Assembly (NCBI GenBank): GCA_001800515.1
Contig: MGVN01000025.1
Coordinates: 1 to 39,538 of the forward strand
Origin: Elusimicrobia bacterium RIFOXYB2_FULL_49_7
GTDB lineage: Bacteria; Fibrobacterota; OXYB2-FULL-49-7
Length of the DNA stretch: 39,538 nt
Direction of reading: 5' to 3'
The notes beneath the pieces were generated by a model. That model was given only the letters and a program-made list of their open reading frames with translations. It was not told where the DNA came from and ran no database searches. Both the position numbers and the translations under genes were made by a program. The stretch's first letter is position 1. Each line of letters starts with the position of its first letter. Below are positions 1 to 6,184 of the stretch, piece by piece.

Positions 1-424
1 TTTCGCCCACCACGGAGCCCATGGAACCACCCATGTAGCTGAAATCCATGACCCCAATGGCTACTTTGCGGCGATCCAGAACACCGAATCCGGTTACCAC
101 CGCATCTTTCAGGCCGGTCTTGCGTTGGTGCTCTACAATCCTATCCGCATAGCTCTTTTTGTCTACAAAGCCAAGCATATCAACAGAAGTCAGGGTAGAG
201 TCCATCTCTTCAAAGGAATCCGCATCCAACAGGATATCGCGATAGATTTGGGAATTAATGGCAAAATGGGCGCGACAGCTAGGACATATCCATAGCTTTT
301 TTTCAAGTTCTTTTCTATAAAAGATTTCATTGCAACCATCACACTTCAGCCAGAGATCATCTTTGATCTCTTTTTTCTGGGTATTAAATAGGATACCGCT
401 TTTTGATTTTTTAAACCATTCCAT
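1..424 (-). CDS. accD: Acetyl-CoA carboxylase carboxyltransferase subunit beta, N-terminal part (cut by window edge)
   Basis: The carboxyltransferase beta subunit works with AccA to move the carboxyl group from biotin-BCCP to acetyl-CoA, the first step of fatty acid synthesis. About 141 N-terminal codons are present and the frame runs off the left edge. The protein begins MEWFKKSKSG and carries the AccD zinc ribbon: CDGC, then 15 residues, then CPSC, exactly the CX2C-X15-CX2C spacing of the family. This is followed by the typical start of the crotonase-like domain (VVTGFGVLDRRKVAV, MGGSMGSVVGE). The start at 424 has AAAGG seven bases upstream. It lies 78 bases downstream of purB on the same strand and may be cotranscribed with it. 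Family assignment is firm; the gene is simply truncated by the window. Confidence 0.95.
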   Translation of the reverse strand, partial: MEWFKKSKSGILFNTQKKEIKDDLWLKCDGCNEIFYRKELEKKLWICPSCRAHFAINSQIYRDILLDADSFEEMDSTLTSVDMLGFVDKKSYADRIVEHQRKTGLKDAVVTGFGVLDRRKVAIGVMDFSYMGGSMGSVVGE

Positions 425-502
425 TGATTAGCCTTTCATTAAGGGCCTATCATACTCTTTCAACATCATATAATTTAGTATTTGGAAGTCTGATTTGTAA
501 AA

Positions 503-1939
503 TCAAACTTTCAGTTCCGTACTTATCCTCTTGATTTTGCTTGCGTTTCGCTTCAGAACAGGTTTGACTTCCGTCTGTAAAAACTCGGTTACCTGCTCCT
601 TAGCGCGACCGATATACAGGTCTGGCTTTAAAACTTGTTTTAATCCTGCTAAATCAATGCAAAATTCCGCGTCTTTGGCAATCAGGTCCAGCAGATTGTT
701 CTCCAGTCCCAACTCTTTGACATTTTTGCCTGCTTCCATGGAATAATGACGAATCTTTTCATGCAAATCCTGACGATTCCCGCCCCGCTTCACCGCTTCC
801 ATGAGAATATTCTCTGTTGCCATAAAGGGAAGCTCCAGGGCAATCCGTTTTTCAACCATCTTCGGATAAACCACCAGACCACTCGCAATATTGTTCAGGA
901 TGATCAGCAGAGCATCAGTAGCCAGAAAGGCTTCGGCCACAGCCAGCCGTTTGTTGGCCGAATCATCCAGAGTACGTTCAAACCACTGGGTGGCTGCCGT
1001 ATGTTCCGTACTACCCGACAAGGCCATGACAAAACGAGCAAGGGACGCGACCCGTTCGCTGCGCATGGGGTTGCGCTTGTATGCCATGGCGGACGAGCCA
1101 ATCTGATTTTTCTCAAAAGGCTCTTCCAGCTCTTTCAGGCTTTGAAGAAGACGGATATCATTGGTCATCTTATGAGCGGACTGGGCAATACCCGATAAAA
1201 CCGACAGAATACGGGCATCCACCTTACGGGGATAGGTCTGGCCGGCCACAGCATAACACTTCTGAAAGCCCATCTTGCGGGTGACCAATGTATCCAGCTG
1301 CTTCACCTTGGCATGGTTGCCATTGAAAAGGTGAAGAAAACTGGCCTGAGTCCCGGTGGTCCCTTTGACTCCTAAAAAGCGGAGAGAATCAAGTTGATGG
1401 GATAAATCTTCCAAATCTTGTATCATATCCTGCATCCAAAGCGTTGCCCGCTTACCAACCGTGGTTAGTTGGGCAGGTTGGAAATGGGTATAAGCCAAAC
1501 AGGGAAGCGCCTTATAATGGTCGGCAAAACAAGCCAGCTTTTCAACCAGTTGTACCAGTCCGGAACGGATAAGTTCCAGCCCCGATTTCATCTGGATGAG
1601 GTCGGTATTGTCCCCAACATAGGCAGAGGTGGCACCCAGATGGATGATGCCCGCAGCGGTGGGACACTGCACGCCATACGCATGGACATGGGCCATCACA
1701 TCATGCCGGGTTTTCTTTTCTTGCGCCTCAGCCACCGCATAATTGATGTCTTCCTGATTTTCTTTCAGTTCCTCAATCTGCGCTTTTGTTATAGGCAATC
1801 CCAGCGATTTCTCGGCTTCCGCAAGCGCAATCCAGAGTCTGCGCCAGGTTTGGAACTTAAAATCCGGGGAAAAAAGAAAGAGCATCTCTTTAGAAGCATA
1901 ACGGGAAACGAGCGGGTTTTCATAAATGGCTTTTTTCAT
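503..1939 (-). CDS. purB: Adenylosuccinate lyase, eukaryote-like subtype
   Basis: PurB cleaves adenylosuccinate to AMP and SAICAR to AICAR, releasing fumarate, in purine synthesis. From the ATG at 1939 the protein has 478 residues, close to the animal enzyme (484 in human) and longer than the 430-456 residues common in bacteria. Visible motifs are [43 protein letters not shown] and the superfamily signature [29 protein letters not shown] and LPFMATENI also read like the eukaryotic enzyme. AAGGA ends six bases before the 1939 ATG and three before an alternative at 1942, so 1939 is preferred; an in-frame extension to 1978 lacks support. It is divergent from the ubiA-like gene and upstream of accD. 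Confidence 0.95.
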   Translation of the reverse strand: MKKAIYENPLVSRYASKEMLFLFSPDFKFQTWRRLWIALAEAEKSLGLPITKAQIEELKENQEDINYAVAEAQEKKTRHDVMAHVHAYGVQCPTAAGIIHLGATSAYVGDNTDLIQMKSGLELIRSGLVQLVEKLACFADHYKALPCLAYTHFQPAQLTTVGKRATLWMQDMIQDLEDLSHQLDSLRFLGVKGTTGTQASFLHLFNGNHAKVKQLDTLVTRKMGFQKCYAVAGQTYPRKVDARILSVLSGIAQSAHKMTNDIRLLQSLKELEEPFEKNQIGSSAMAYKRNPMRSERVASLARFVMALSGSTEHTAATQWFERTLDDSANKRLAVAEAFLATDALLIILNNIASGLVVYPKMVEKRIALELPFMATENILMEAVKRGGNRQDLHEKIRHYSMEAGKNVKELGLENNLLDLIAKDAEFCIDLAGLKQVLKPDLYIGRAKEQVTEFLQTEVKPVLKRNASKIKRISTELKV

Positions 1940-2008
1940 CATCCATCCTTTGTAAAAAAGGAAAAATATCAAAGTCACGAGTTAGGGTGCAAAAGTTATA
2001 TTATTTGC

Positions 2009-2998
2009 ATGAAAAAACCACTCCTTCTATTAATCGATTCCCTCTTTGTCACTCGCCCTATTTTGCTGATACCGGTCTGGGGCTACTTTATTCTGGGCTA
2101 CTATCGCGCCTCTTTGCTCTACGGCGACCCGGGGCTCCAAACCTTCACCCTGCTGGGCCATCCCTATTCCTGGCTCTCCAGTTTCGGGCAGCATGGGGCA
2201 TGGCTGGCACTCATCATGTGTTCCCTTTCTGTTTGCGGCACCTATGTCCTGAATCAATTGACCGATATTGAAGCAGATAAAAACAATTCGGGCCTGCCCT
2301 TAATTGCCAAAGCAGGCTTTCCCATTAAAGTGGCTGTGGTTGAAAATATTCTACTTTGCGCTCTCCCCCTGTTTTACGCCTTCTATCAATCTAAAGCCCT
2401 GCTGATACTATTTCTGGGCGCCTTTGCCATGACCGTGCTCTATAATGTCCGCCCTTTTCGCTTTACGGGCCGCCCTTTTCTTGATTTTCTCTCTAATGCC
2501 TTTGCCTATGGCGTGCTGACATTCGGCCTGGGTTGGGTCGTAGCCGCAGGGGGAAGCGTACGAAACCTGGCTGCTTTTGCCATCCAGGCTGCCCCCTATT
2601 TTTTTTATATGGTAGCCGGCTCCATTAATTCCACCCTTCCAGACGAAGCCGGAGACCGCGCTACCGAAAAAATAACCACCGTGGTATTACTGGGTGCAAA
2701 ACGGGCCAACCTCATCAGCACCGGTGCCATCACGATCGCCCTCTTTTTCTCTGTGTGGAACCGGGATATCATTGCCTCTTTGACCGGCCTCATCAGCATC
2801 CCCTTCTTTATCCGATATGCAAGAACCCACGCCATGGCCGATGGACTAAAAACCTTTCAGCTCTGCGGGGGCCTGCTCATGGTTCTGACCATCTTTGTTT
2901 TCCCCTGGTGCCTGGCCATGGGACTCATCACCTATGGCGCCACCCGCCTTTATTTCAAACTCCGTCATAACATCGATTACCCTAAAGCAGGAGCATGA
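2009..2998 (+). CDS. UbiA-family prenyltransferase, membrane protein
   Basis: A 329-residue polytopic membrane protein of the UbiA superfamily, which transfers an isoprenoid chain from a diphosphate to an acceptor. The first Asp-rich motif is NQLTDIEAD (residues 82-90) and a second is DEAGDRATEKITT (about 212-224), both expected for Mg-diphosphate binding. YNVRPFRFTGRPFLDFLSNAFAYG-type sequence near residue 145 resembles the chlorophyll synthase and digeranylgeranylglyceryl-phosphate synthase branch more than UbiA or MenA proper. The acceptor cannot be named from sequence. A longer frame reading from 1469 lies antisense to purB and is rejected; the ATG at 2009 starts with a typical hydrophobic N-terminus. 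No Shine-Dalgarno is seen; TATATT lies just upstream. Its stop lies four bases before the TadE-like gene's TTG start. Confidence 0.85.
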   Translation: MKKPLLLLIDSLFVTRPILLIPVWGYFILGYYRASLLYGDPGLQTFTLLGHPYSWLSSFGQHGAWLALIMCSLSVCGTYVLNQLTDIEADKNNSGLPLIAKAGFPIKVAVVENILLCALPLFYAFYQSKALLILFLGAFAMTVLYNVRPFRFTGRPFLDFLSNAFAYGVLTFGLGWVVAAGGSVRNLAAFAIQAAPYFFYMVAGSINSTLPDEAGDRATEKITTVVLLGAKRANLISTGAITIALFFSVWNRDIIASLTGLISIPFFIRYARTHAMADGLKTFQLCGGLLMVLTIFVFPWCLAMGLITYGATRLYFKLRHNIDYPKAGA

Positions 2999-3005
2999 TT
3001 CTTTG
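2989..3005 (+). promoter_or_regulatory. Ribosome binding site selecting a TTG start
   Basis: AGGAG at 2989-2993 is followed nine bases later by an in-frame TTG at 3003-3005. No ATG or GTG in this frame lies at a suitable distance. An ATG at 2995 is in another frame and ends at once within the upstream stop. The site decides the start of the first TadE-like protein, giving the compact N-terminus MRNNEKGQAAVEM typical of the family. Confidence 0.65.
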
Positions 3006-3473
3006 CGGAATAATGAGAAGGGACAGGCCGCTGTTGAAATGGCCATTGTGCTGCCCCTTTTTTTCTTCTTTTTCTTTGCCTTAGCAGAACTCTGCTTACT
3101 TTACAATGCACGTCAGATTGTCGATTTGTCCGCCTTTCGCGCTTGTCGCTCTTTTGTAGCTGCAGAAGACAACGATCAAGCCGAACAGGCCGTTAAACAA
3201 ACCCTCTGCGCACTAACACCCCTCACAGAACTAACGGACTATTTTGATTTGTCCCTATTCCAAGAGGATAACCGCATACAAGCTACGGTAGTTTATTTGT
3301 ATAAACCCGTCTTTCCCATCCTTCCGCTCTCCCGACTTTTCGGTCGATTGTTTCTAAGCCAAAACCTCGCTCCTGCTGTTGCTGCTCTTCTGGCAAAACA
3401 AGGTTCCTCCTCTTTTCAAGAGCATTTGGCTCACACCATTCCGTTGTTAGCACAGGTAGAATTGGTCCGATGA
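3003..3473 (+). CDS. TadE-like pilus assembly / pseudopilin protein
   Basis: A 156-residue protein with the TadE-like N-terminal pattern: a short polar leader ending in EKGQAAVEMAIVLPL, then a single hydrophobic helix with a run of Phe, then an extracytoplasmic domain. In TadE-like families the GQ(A)xxE segment precedes the prepilin-peptidase-like processing site and the helix anchors a minor pilin. TTG start chosen from the AGGAG nine bases upstream; an in-frame ATG at 2895 lies deep in the ubiA-like gene. Its stop overlaps the next gene by four bases (ATGA). Neighbours are a TadG-like and a second TadE-like protein, supporting a Tad/Flp-like surface function. The C-terminal domain is not recognisable. 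Confidence 0.8.
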   Translation: MRNNEKGQAAVEMAIVLPLFFFFFFALAELCLLYNARQIVDLSAFRACRSFVAAEDNDQAEQAVKQTLCALTPLTELTDYFDLSLFQEDNRIQATVVYLYKPVFPILPLSRLFGRLFLSQNLAPAVAALLAKQGSSSFQEHLAHTIPLLAQVELVR

Positions 3474-4243
3474 AAAAAGAGTCCGGCCAAATACTGGTCC
3501 CCATGCTCATTTTCTTACCCCTTTTATTGATGCTTCTGTTTTCCGTTGCCAATACTACCCTATTGGTCCGCGACCGTGTCCGGCTTCAAAACGGAGCCGA
3601 TGCAGCAGCTTTAAGCAGTGCCGAATGGCAGGCCAATGGAATGAATCGGCTTGCCACAGCCAATCTGTCGCTGGCCGGTATTGCTCTGCTAAAAGCATAT
3701 GTAAACCATTCCAATGAACCTCTCAAACAACAGCAAGCCCGTTTGGCCTTACTGGACGGGGAAATCCGTTTCCTGCACAGCGTTAAATCCGACATTCTGA
3801 CAGTAATTCCCATTGAAGCAGAAAAGGCGGCACAAAGAAACGGCCTACGTACCCTTATCGGCAAAGAAGGTGGAAGAGCGAATTCAGGCTATGGAATCGC
3901 ATCCGCCGGGGTGTCGGGAAAATGGAACTTTGATTTGGGGCCGGATGGTTCGTTTAACATGGAAACGAACCGGGTTTTCGGATTAGCTTGGCGCTCTAAA
4001 ACCAAAAAGGGGGTTCTGAATAATATTTTCAACCTGATGACCTTGAAACCCGCTTATGATTTGGCCGCTGCAGCAACTTATTCCCCAAGCTATACTGGCG
4101 GAGAACCTTTGGTTCCTGATTTTCGGACAAAATTGGCTCCTATTATTCTGACCGAACCTGCCTGGCGCTTCCTGAAAGAAGAGCATGGCCTTTATTTTAT
4201 ACATGAGAATTATGAGGAATTGAATGCCGCGCTTCGACATTAA
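3470..4243 (+). CDS. TadG-like Flp pilus-assembly protein (PF13400-type N-terminus)
   Basis: A 257-residue protein starting MKKESGQILVPMLIFLPLLLMLLF, followed by NGADAAALSSAEWQANGMNRLATAN. A GQ-containing leader, one membrane helix and then a Gln/Asn-Gly-Ala-Asp-Ala-Ala-Ala-Leu segment are typical of TadG-like (putative Flp pilus-assembly TadE/G-like) proteins. The usual C-terminal von Willebrand factor A domain of full TadG is absent; the rest of the chain (about 200 residues) is unrecognised. The start overlaps the previous stop by four bases and its stop overlaps the next gene by 20 bases, so translation is probably coupled. It is presumably exported or anchored in the inner membrane with the bulk in the periplasm. 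Confidence 0.75.
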   Translation: MKKESGQILVPMLIFLPLLLMLLFSVANTTLLVRDRVRLQNGADAAALSSAEWQANGMNRLATANLSLAGIALLKAYVNHSNEPLKQQQARLALLDGEIRFLHSVKSDILTVIPIEAEKAAQRNGLRTLIGKEGGRANSGYGIASAGVSGKWNFDLGPDGSFNMETNRVFGLAWRSKTKKGVLNNIFNLMTLKPAYDLAAAATYSPSYTGGEPLVPDFRTKLAPIILTEPAWRFLKEEHGLYFIHENYEELNAALRH

Positions 4244-4676
4244 TAGAAACAACCGGGGGCAGGCCATGACCGAAATGGTACTCATTGCACCGGTACTGAC
4301 TCTGCTTTTTTGGGCCATTCTCTACTTTGGTCATATGGGTCTCTCATCATTTAAAGCAGATATGGCGGCCCGAAATCAGGCGCTGCTCAATCGCGGTAAA
4401 ACGGACATGAACACCTTCCATCGCCATATTGATGAACGAGCTGATCGCATCCGATTTGAATTGAATTATCAAACCCCGCTTCATTCCTCAGCACCAAGCA
4501 TAAACACACTGGATGCCAGAAATGCGGCCCGAGTTAATCCCAACCGTTTTCCTGCCCTACTACACCCCTATCAATACGAAAGCCGATTTTCGATTGAACG
4601 GCCGGGACAATCGATAACTCAAACCGACCCCGTACAAGCCGCCCAAACGATCCAACAGGAGCTGTTTGGAGAATGA
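4224..4676 (+). CDS. Second TadE-like pilus assembly protein (TadE/TadF type)
   Basis: A 150-residue protein beginning MPRFDINRNNRGQAMTEMVLIAPVLTLLFWAILYFG. The RGQAMTEM segment followed by a hydrophobic helix is the TadE-like signature; the Glu after Thr corresponds to the pseudopilin Glu. The start has GAGGA about five bases upstream and lies inside the end of the TadG-like gene (20-base overlap). The C-terminal half is polar with no clear domain. With the two preceding genes it gives a TadE/TadG/TadF-like trio of minor pilin candidates. Assignment rests on the N-terminal pattern and gene context. Confidence 0.75.
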   Translation: MPRFDINRNNRGQAMTEMVLIAPVLTLLFWAILYFGHMGLSSFKADMAARNQALLNRGKTDMNTFHRHIDERADRIRFELNYQTPLHSSAPSINTLDARNAARVNPNRFPALLHPYQYESRFSIERPGQSITQTDPVQAAQTIQQELFGE

Positions 4677-5008
4677 GGCATTGGATTCAATGGGCATTGA
4701 TAGCCGCGTTCCCGCTACTGGCCGAAATATTCTTGGGCCATCCAAACCCGGATGGACTTTGCCTGGGCGAAAAGGTGCTTTTTCAGTGTGATTCTCTAAG
4801 GATAGGACAAATCCCCTGCAAGATAACCATAACGGAATTACAACCTTTAATGGATGACCCCTTTATCAAAGCACCCTCTGACCGACTGCTTTTTAGGACG
4901 GACGACATGATGGGAATAGACCAGGGCGAAACCGTTTTGCTGTTGAAACGGACAGGGAAATCCCGGTTATTAAGAATAACCTTCCGGAAAAGCGATGATG
5001 ACCGATAA
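4673..5008 (+). CDS. Small exported protein of unknown function
   Basis: I do not recognise this 111-residue protein. It begins MRHWIQWALIAAFPLLAEIFLG, a signal-peptide-like or membrane-anchoring helix. A basic, beta-rich stretch with two Cys follows (LCLGEKVLFQCDSLRIGQIPC contains three Cys in all). The spacing of strand-like segments could suit a small periplasmic beta domain such as a PDZ or SH3-like fold, but no motif proves it. It overlaps the preceding TadE-like gene by four bases (ATGA, with GGAG upstream) and the following DUF192 gene by about 11-14 bases, so it belongs to the same operon. A role with the Tad-like proteins is inferred only from position. Confidence 0.65.
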   Translation: MRHWIQWALIAAFPLLAEIFLGHPNPDGLCLGEKVLFQCDSLRIGQIPCKITITELQPLMDDPFIKAPSDRLLFRTDDMMGIDQGETVLLLKRTGKSRLLRITFRKSDDDR

Positions 5009-5243
5009 ATGCGATACCTTCATTAAGCGACTGCGTGGATTCCTCTTTTATTCCAAGAAAAGCGCCGGGTCTGCCAAACTCTTTGAAAACTGCCGGGTGA
5101 TTCACACCTTTTTCATGTTCCGCCCGCTACGGGTTCTTTTTCTAAATGACAAGATGGAAGTCGTTCGGGAAATACCTCTATTGAAACCCTTCAGAATAGC
5201 CGCCTGCTTTCAGGCATCCCATGTGATTGAAATTTTGCTTTAG
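4998..5243 (+). CDS. DUF192-family protein, short form
   Basis: An 81-residue protein matching the DUF192 pattern: RLRGFLFYSK near the start (family RLRGLLGR), then NCRVIHTFFMFRPLRVLFLND (family CRSIHTFFMRFPIDVVFLD), then a Lys-Pro-Phe-Arg segment (family KPWR) and a terminal VIEI strand (family VLEL). The molecular role of DUF192 proteins is not established. Two in-frame ATGs (4995 and 4998) are adjacent; both overlap the end of the previous gene. The ORF ends right after the final strand and its last four bases overlap the end of the convergent methyltransferase gene. Unlike many family members it has no signal peptide. Confidence 0.75.
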   Translation: MTDKCDTFIKRLRGFLFYSKKSAGSAKLFENCRVIHTFFMFRPLRVLFLNDKMEVVREIPLLKPFRIAACFQASHVIEILL

Positions 5244-6061
5244 ATCGGCAAAGGGTATTTGCGCGCCACCAGATAGAGATTACTCTCTGTCAAGCGGTTG
5301 AGAAACGGCATCTTGGCCAATAACCGAAGGTAGGCCATCGCAAAGGATTCCGGAAAAAACCGAAATAAAAATGCAATCCGGTTGTAAAAAGGGGAGCCTC
5401 CGCAATAGCCGTTCTGTTCCAGTAGAAGGTCATTTGTCAATATCCAGGTGATGCTCTTTTTAGTAAAAAGAAATAAATGGTCCTTTGCTTCAGGTCCGAA
5501 CTGTTTTTCCTGGAGCTTCTTCCGTTTTTCCCGAAACCAAAGCGTTTCAAACTGCGGAAGCTTGAAAGAAAAGTTACTTCCATTCGGGGTAGTGAGAATA
5601 AGCAGACCGCCGGGTTTTAACCAATCTGAAAGCTTAAGTATCACATCTTCAGGAAAAGCACAATGTTCTATCACTTCGCCGAGAAAAATGACATCAAAAC
5701 GGTCTGCTGAAAAGTCCATTGCCATAAAATCTCCAACCCGCCAATGAATGCTCCCTTTTTCCTGCTTTAAACGCCCATACGCAATAAAATCAGGATTGAT
5801 GTCAACGGCCGTAACGTTATATCCCTTTTCCGCAAGCATCAGACTTAAATTACCTTGAGCACAACCCAATTCCGCTACTCTGGTTTTGTCATCACATGTA
5901 AAATGATGCTCTATCAATCGTACCGCCAAAAAGAGCCGATCCAAATATTTTAGACGGGTATAAGCAGTTTTCAGCGGATTATCCAGGTCCCGACAATCAT
6001 ACTGGAAAGGTTTCTCCATACCTGAAAAAAGATGAGGCTTAATGGAAAAGGATGATTTCAT
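5240..6061 (-). CDS. Class I SAM-dependent methyltransferase
   Basis: A 273-residue protein with a Rossmann-like methyltransferase core. Motif I is VAELGCAQGNLSL (about residues 62-74), the acidic ribose-binding residue is in VTAVDIN (Asp87 region), motif II/III is FDVIFLGEVIEHCAFPED and motif post-III is LKPGGLLILTTPNG. This is the UbiG/Methyltransf_11-23 type; members methylate quinones, lipids, sugars or small molecules, and the substrate cannot be told. The C-terminal 90 residues contain Phe-rich segments suggesting membrane or lipid contact. It is divergent from the polysaccharide gene at 6185 and could belong to surface polysaccharide synthesis, which is inference. No Shine-Dalgarno is visible before the ATG. 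Confidence 0.85.
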   Translation of the reverse strand: MKSSFSIKPHLFSGMEKPFQYDCRDLDNPLKTAYTRLKYLDRLFLAVRLIEHHFTCDDKTRVAELGCAQGNLSLMLAEKGYNVTAVDINPDFIAYGRLKQEKGSIHWRVGDFMAMDFSADRFDVIFLGEVIEHCAFPEDVILKLSDWLKPGGLLILTTPNGSNFSFKLPQFETLWFREKRKKLQEKQFGPEAKDHLFLFTKKSITWILTNDLLLEQNGYCGGSPFYNRIAFLFRFFPESFAMAYLRLLAKMPFLNRLTESNLYLVARKYPLPI

Positions 6062-6127
6062 TTAAAAAAGATAGCTTCACCCCTTTTGAAAAATCCAGAT
6101 TTCCGTTCCGGACGCAATTTAACAATC

Positions 6128-6152
6128 AATTAAAATTAAACTGCTTTTAATT
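6128..6152. repeat. AT-rich inverted repeat in divergent intergenic region
   Basis: AATTAAAA (6128-6135) and TTTTAATT (6145-6152) form a perfect 8-base inverted repeat with a 9-base spacer. It lies between the methyltransferase and the GT4 fusion gene, just upstream of a TATATT hexamer at 6168-6173. It could be an operator or only AT-rich promoter DNA; the composition makes chance likely. Confidence 0.3.
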
Positions 6153-6184
6153 AACTCTTGAATAAACTATATTTTGATGTCTTC

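Noticed and set aside
1469..2008. Long upstream extension of the UbiA-type gene
   Set aside because: It is the antisense of purB, carries no UbiA features and the family N-terminus begins at 2009.
6158..6184. TTG start of the GT4 fusion
   Set aside because: It has no ribosome binding site and lies upstream of a TATATT hexamer; the ATG at 6185 gives the usual N-terminus.
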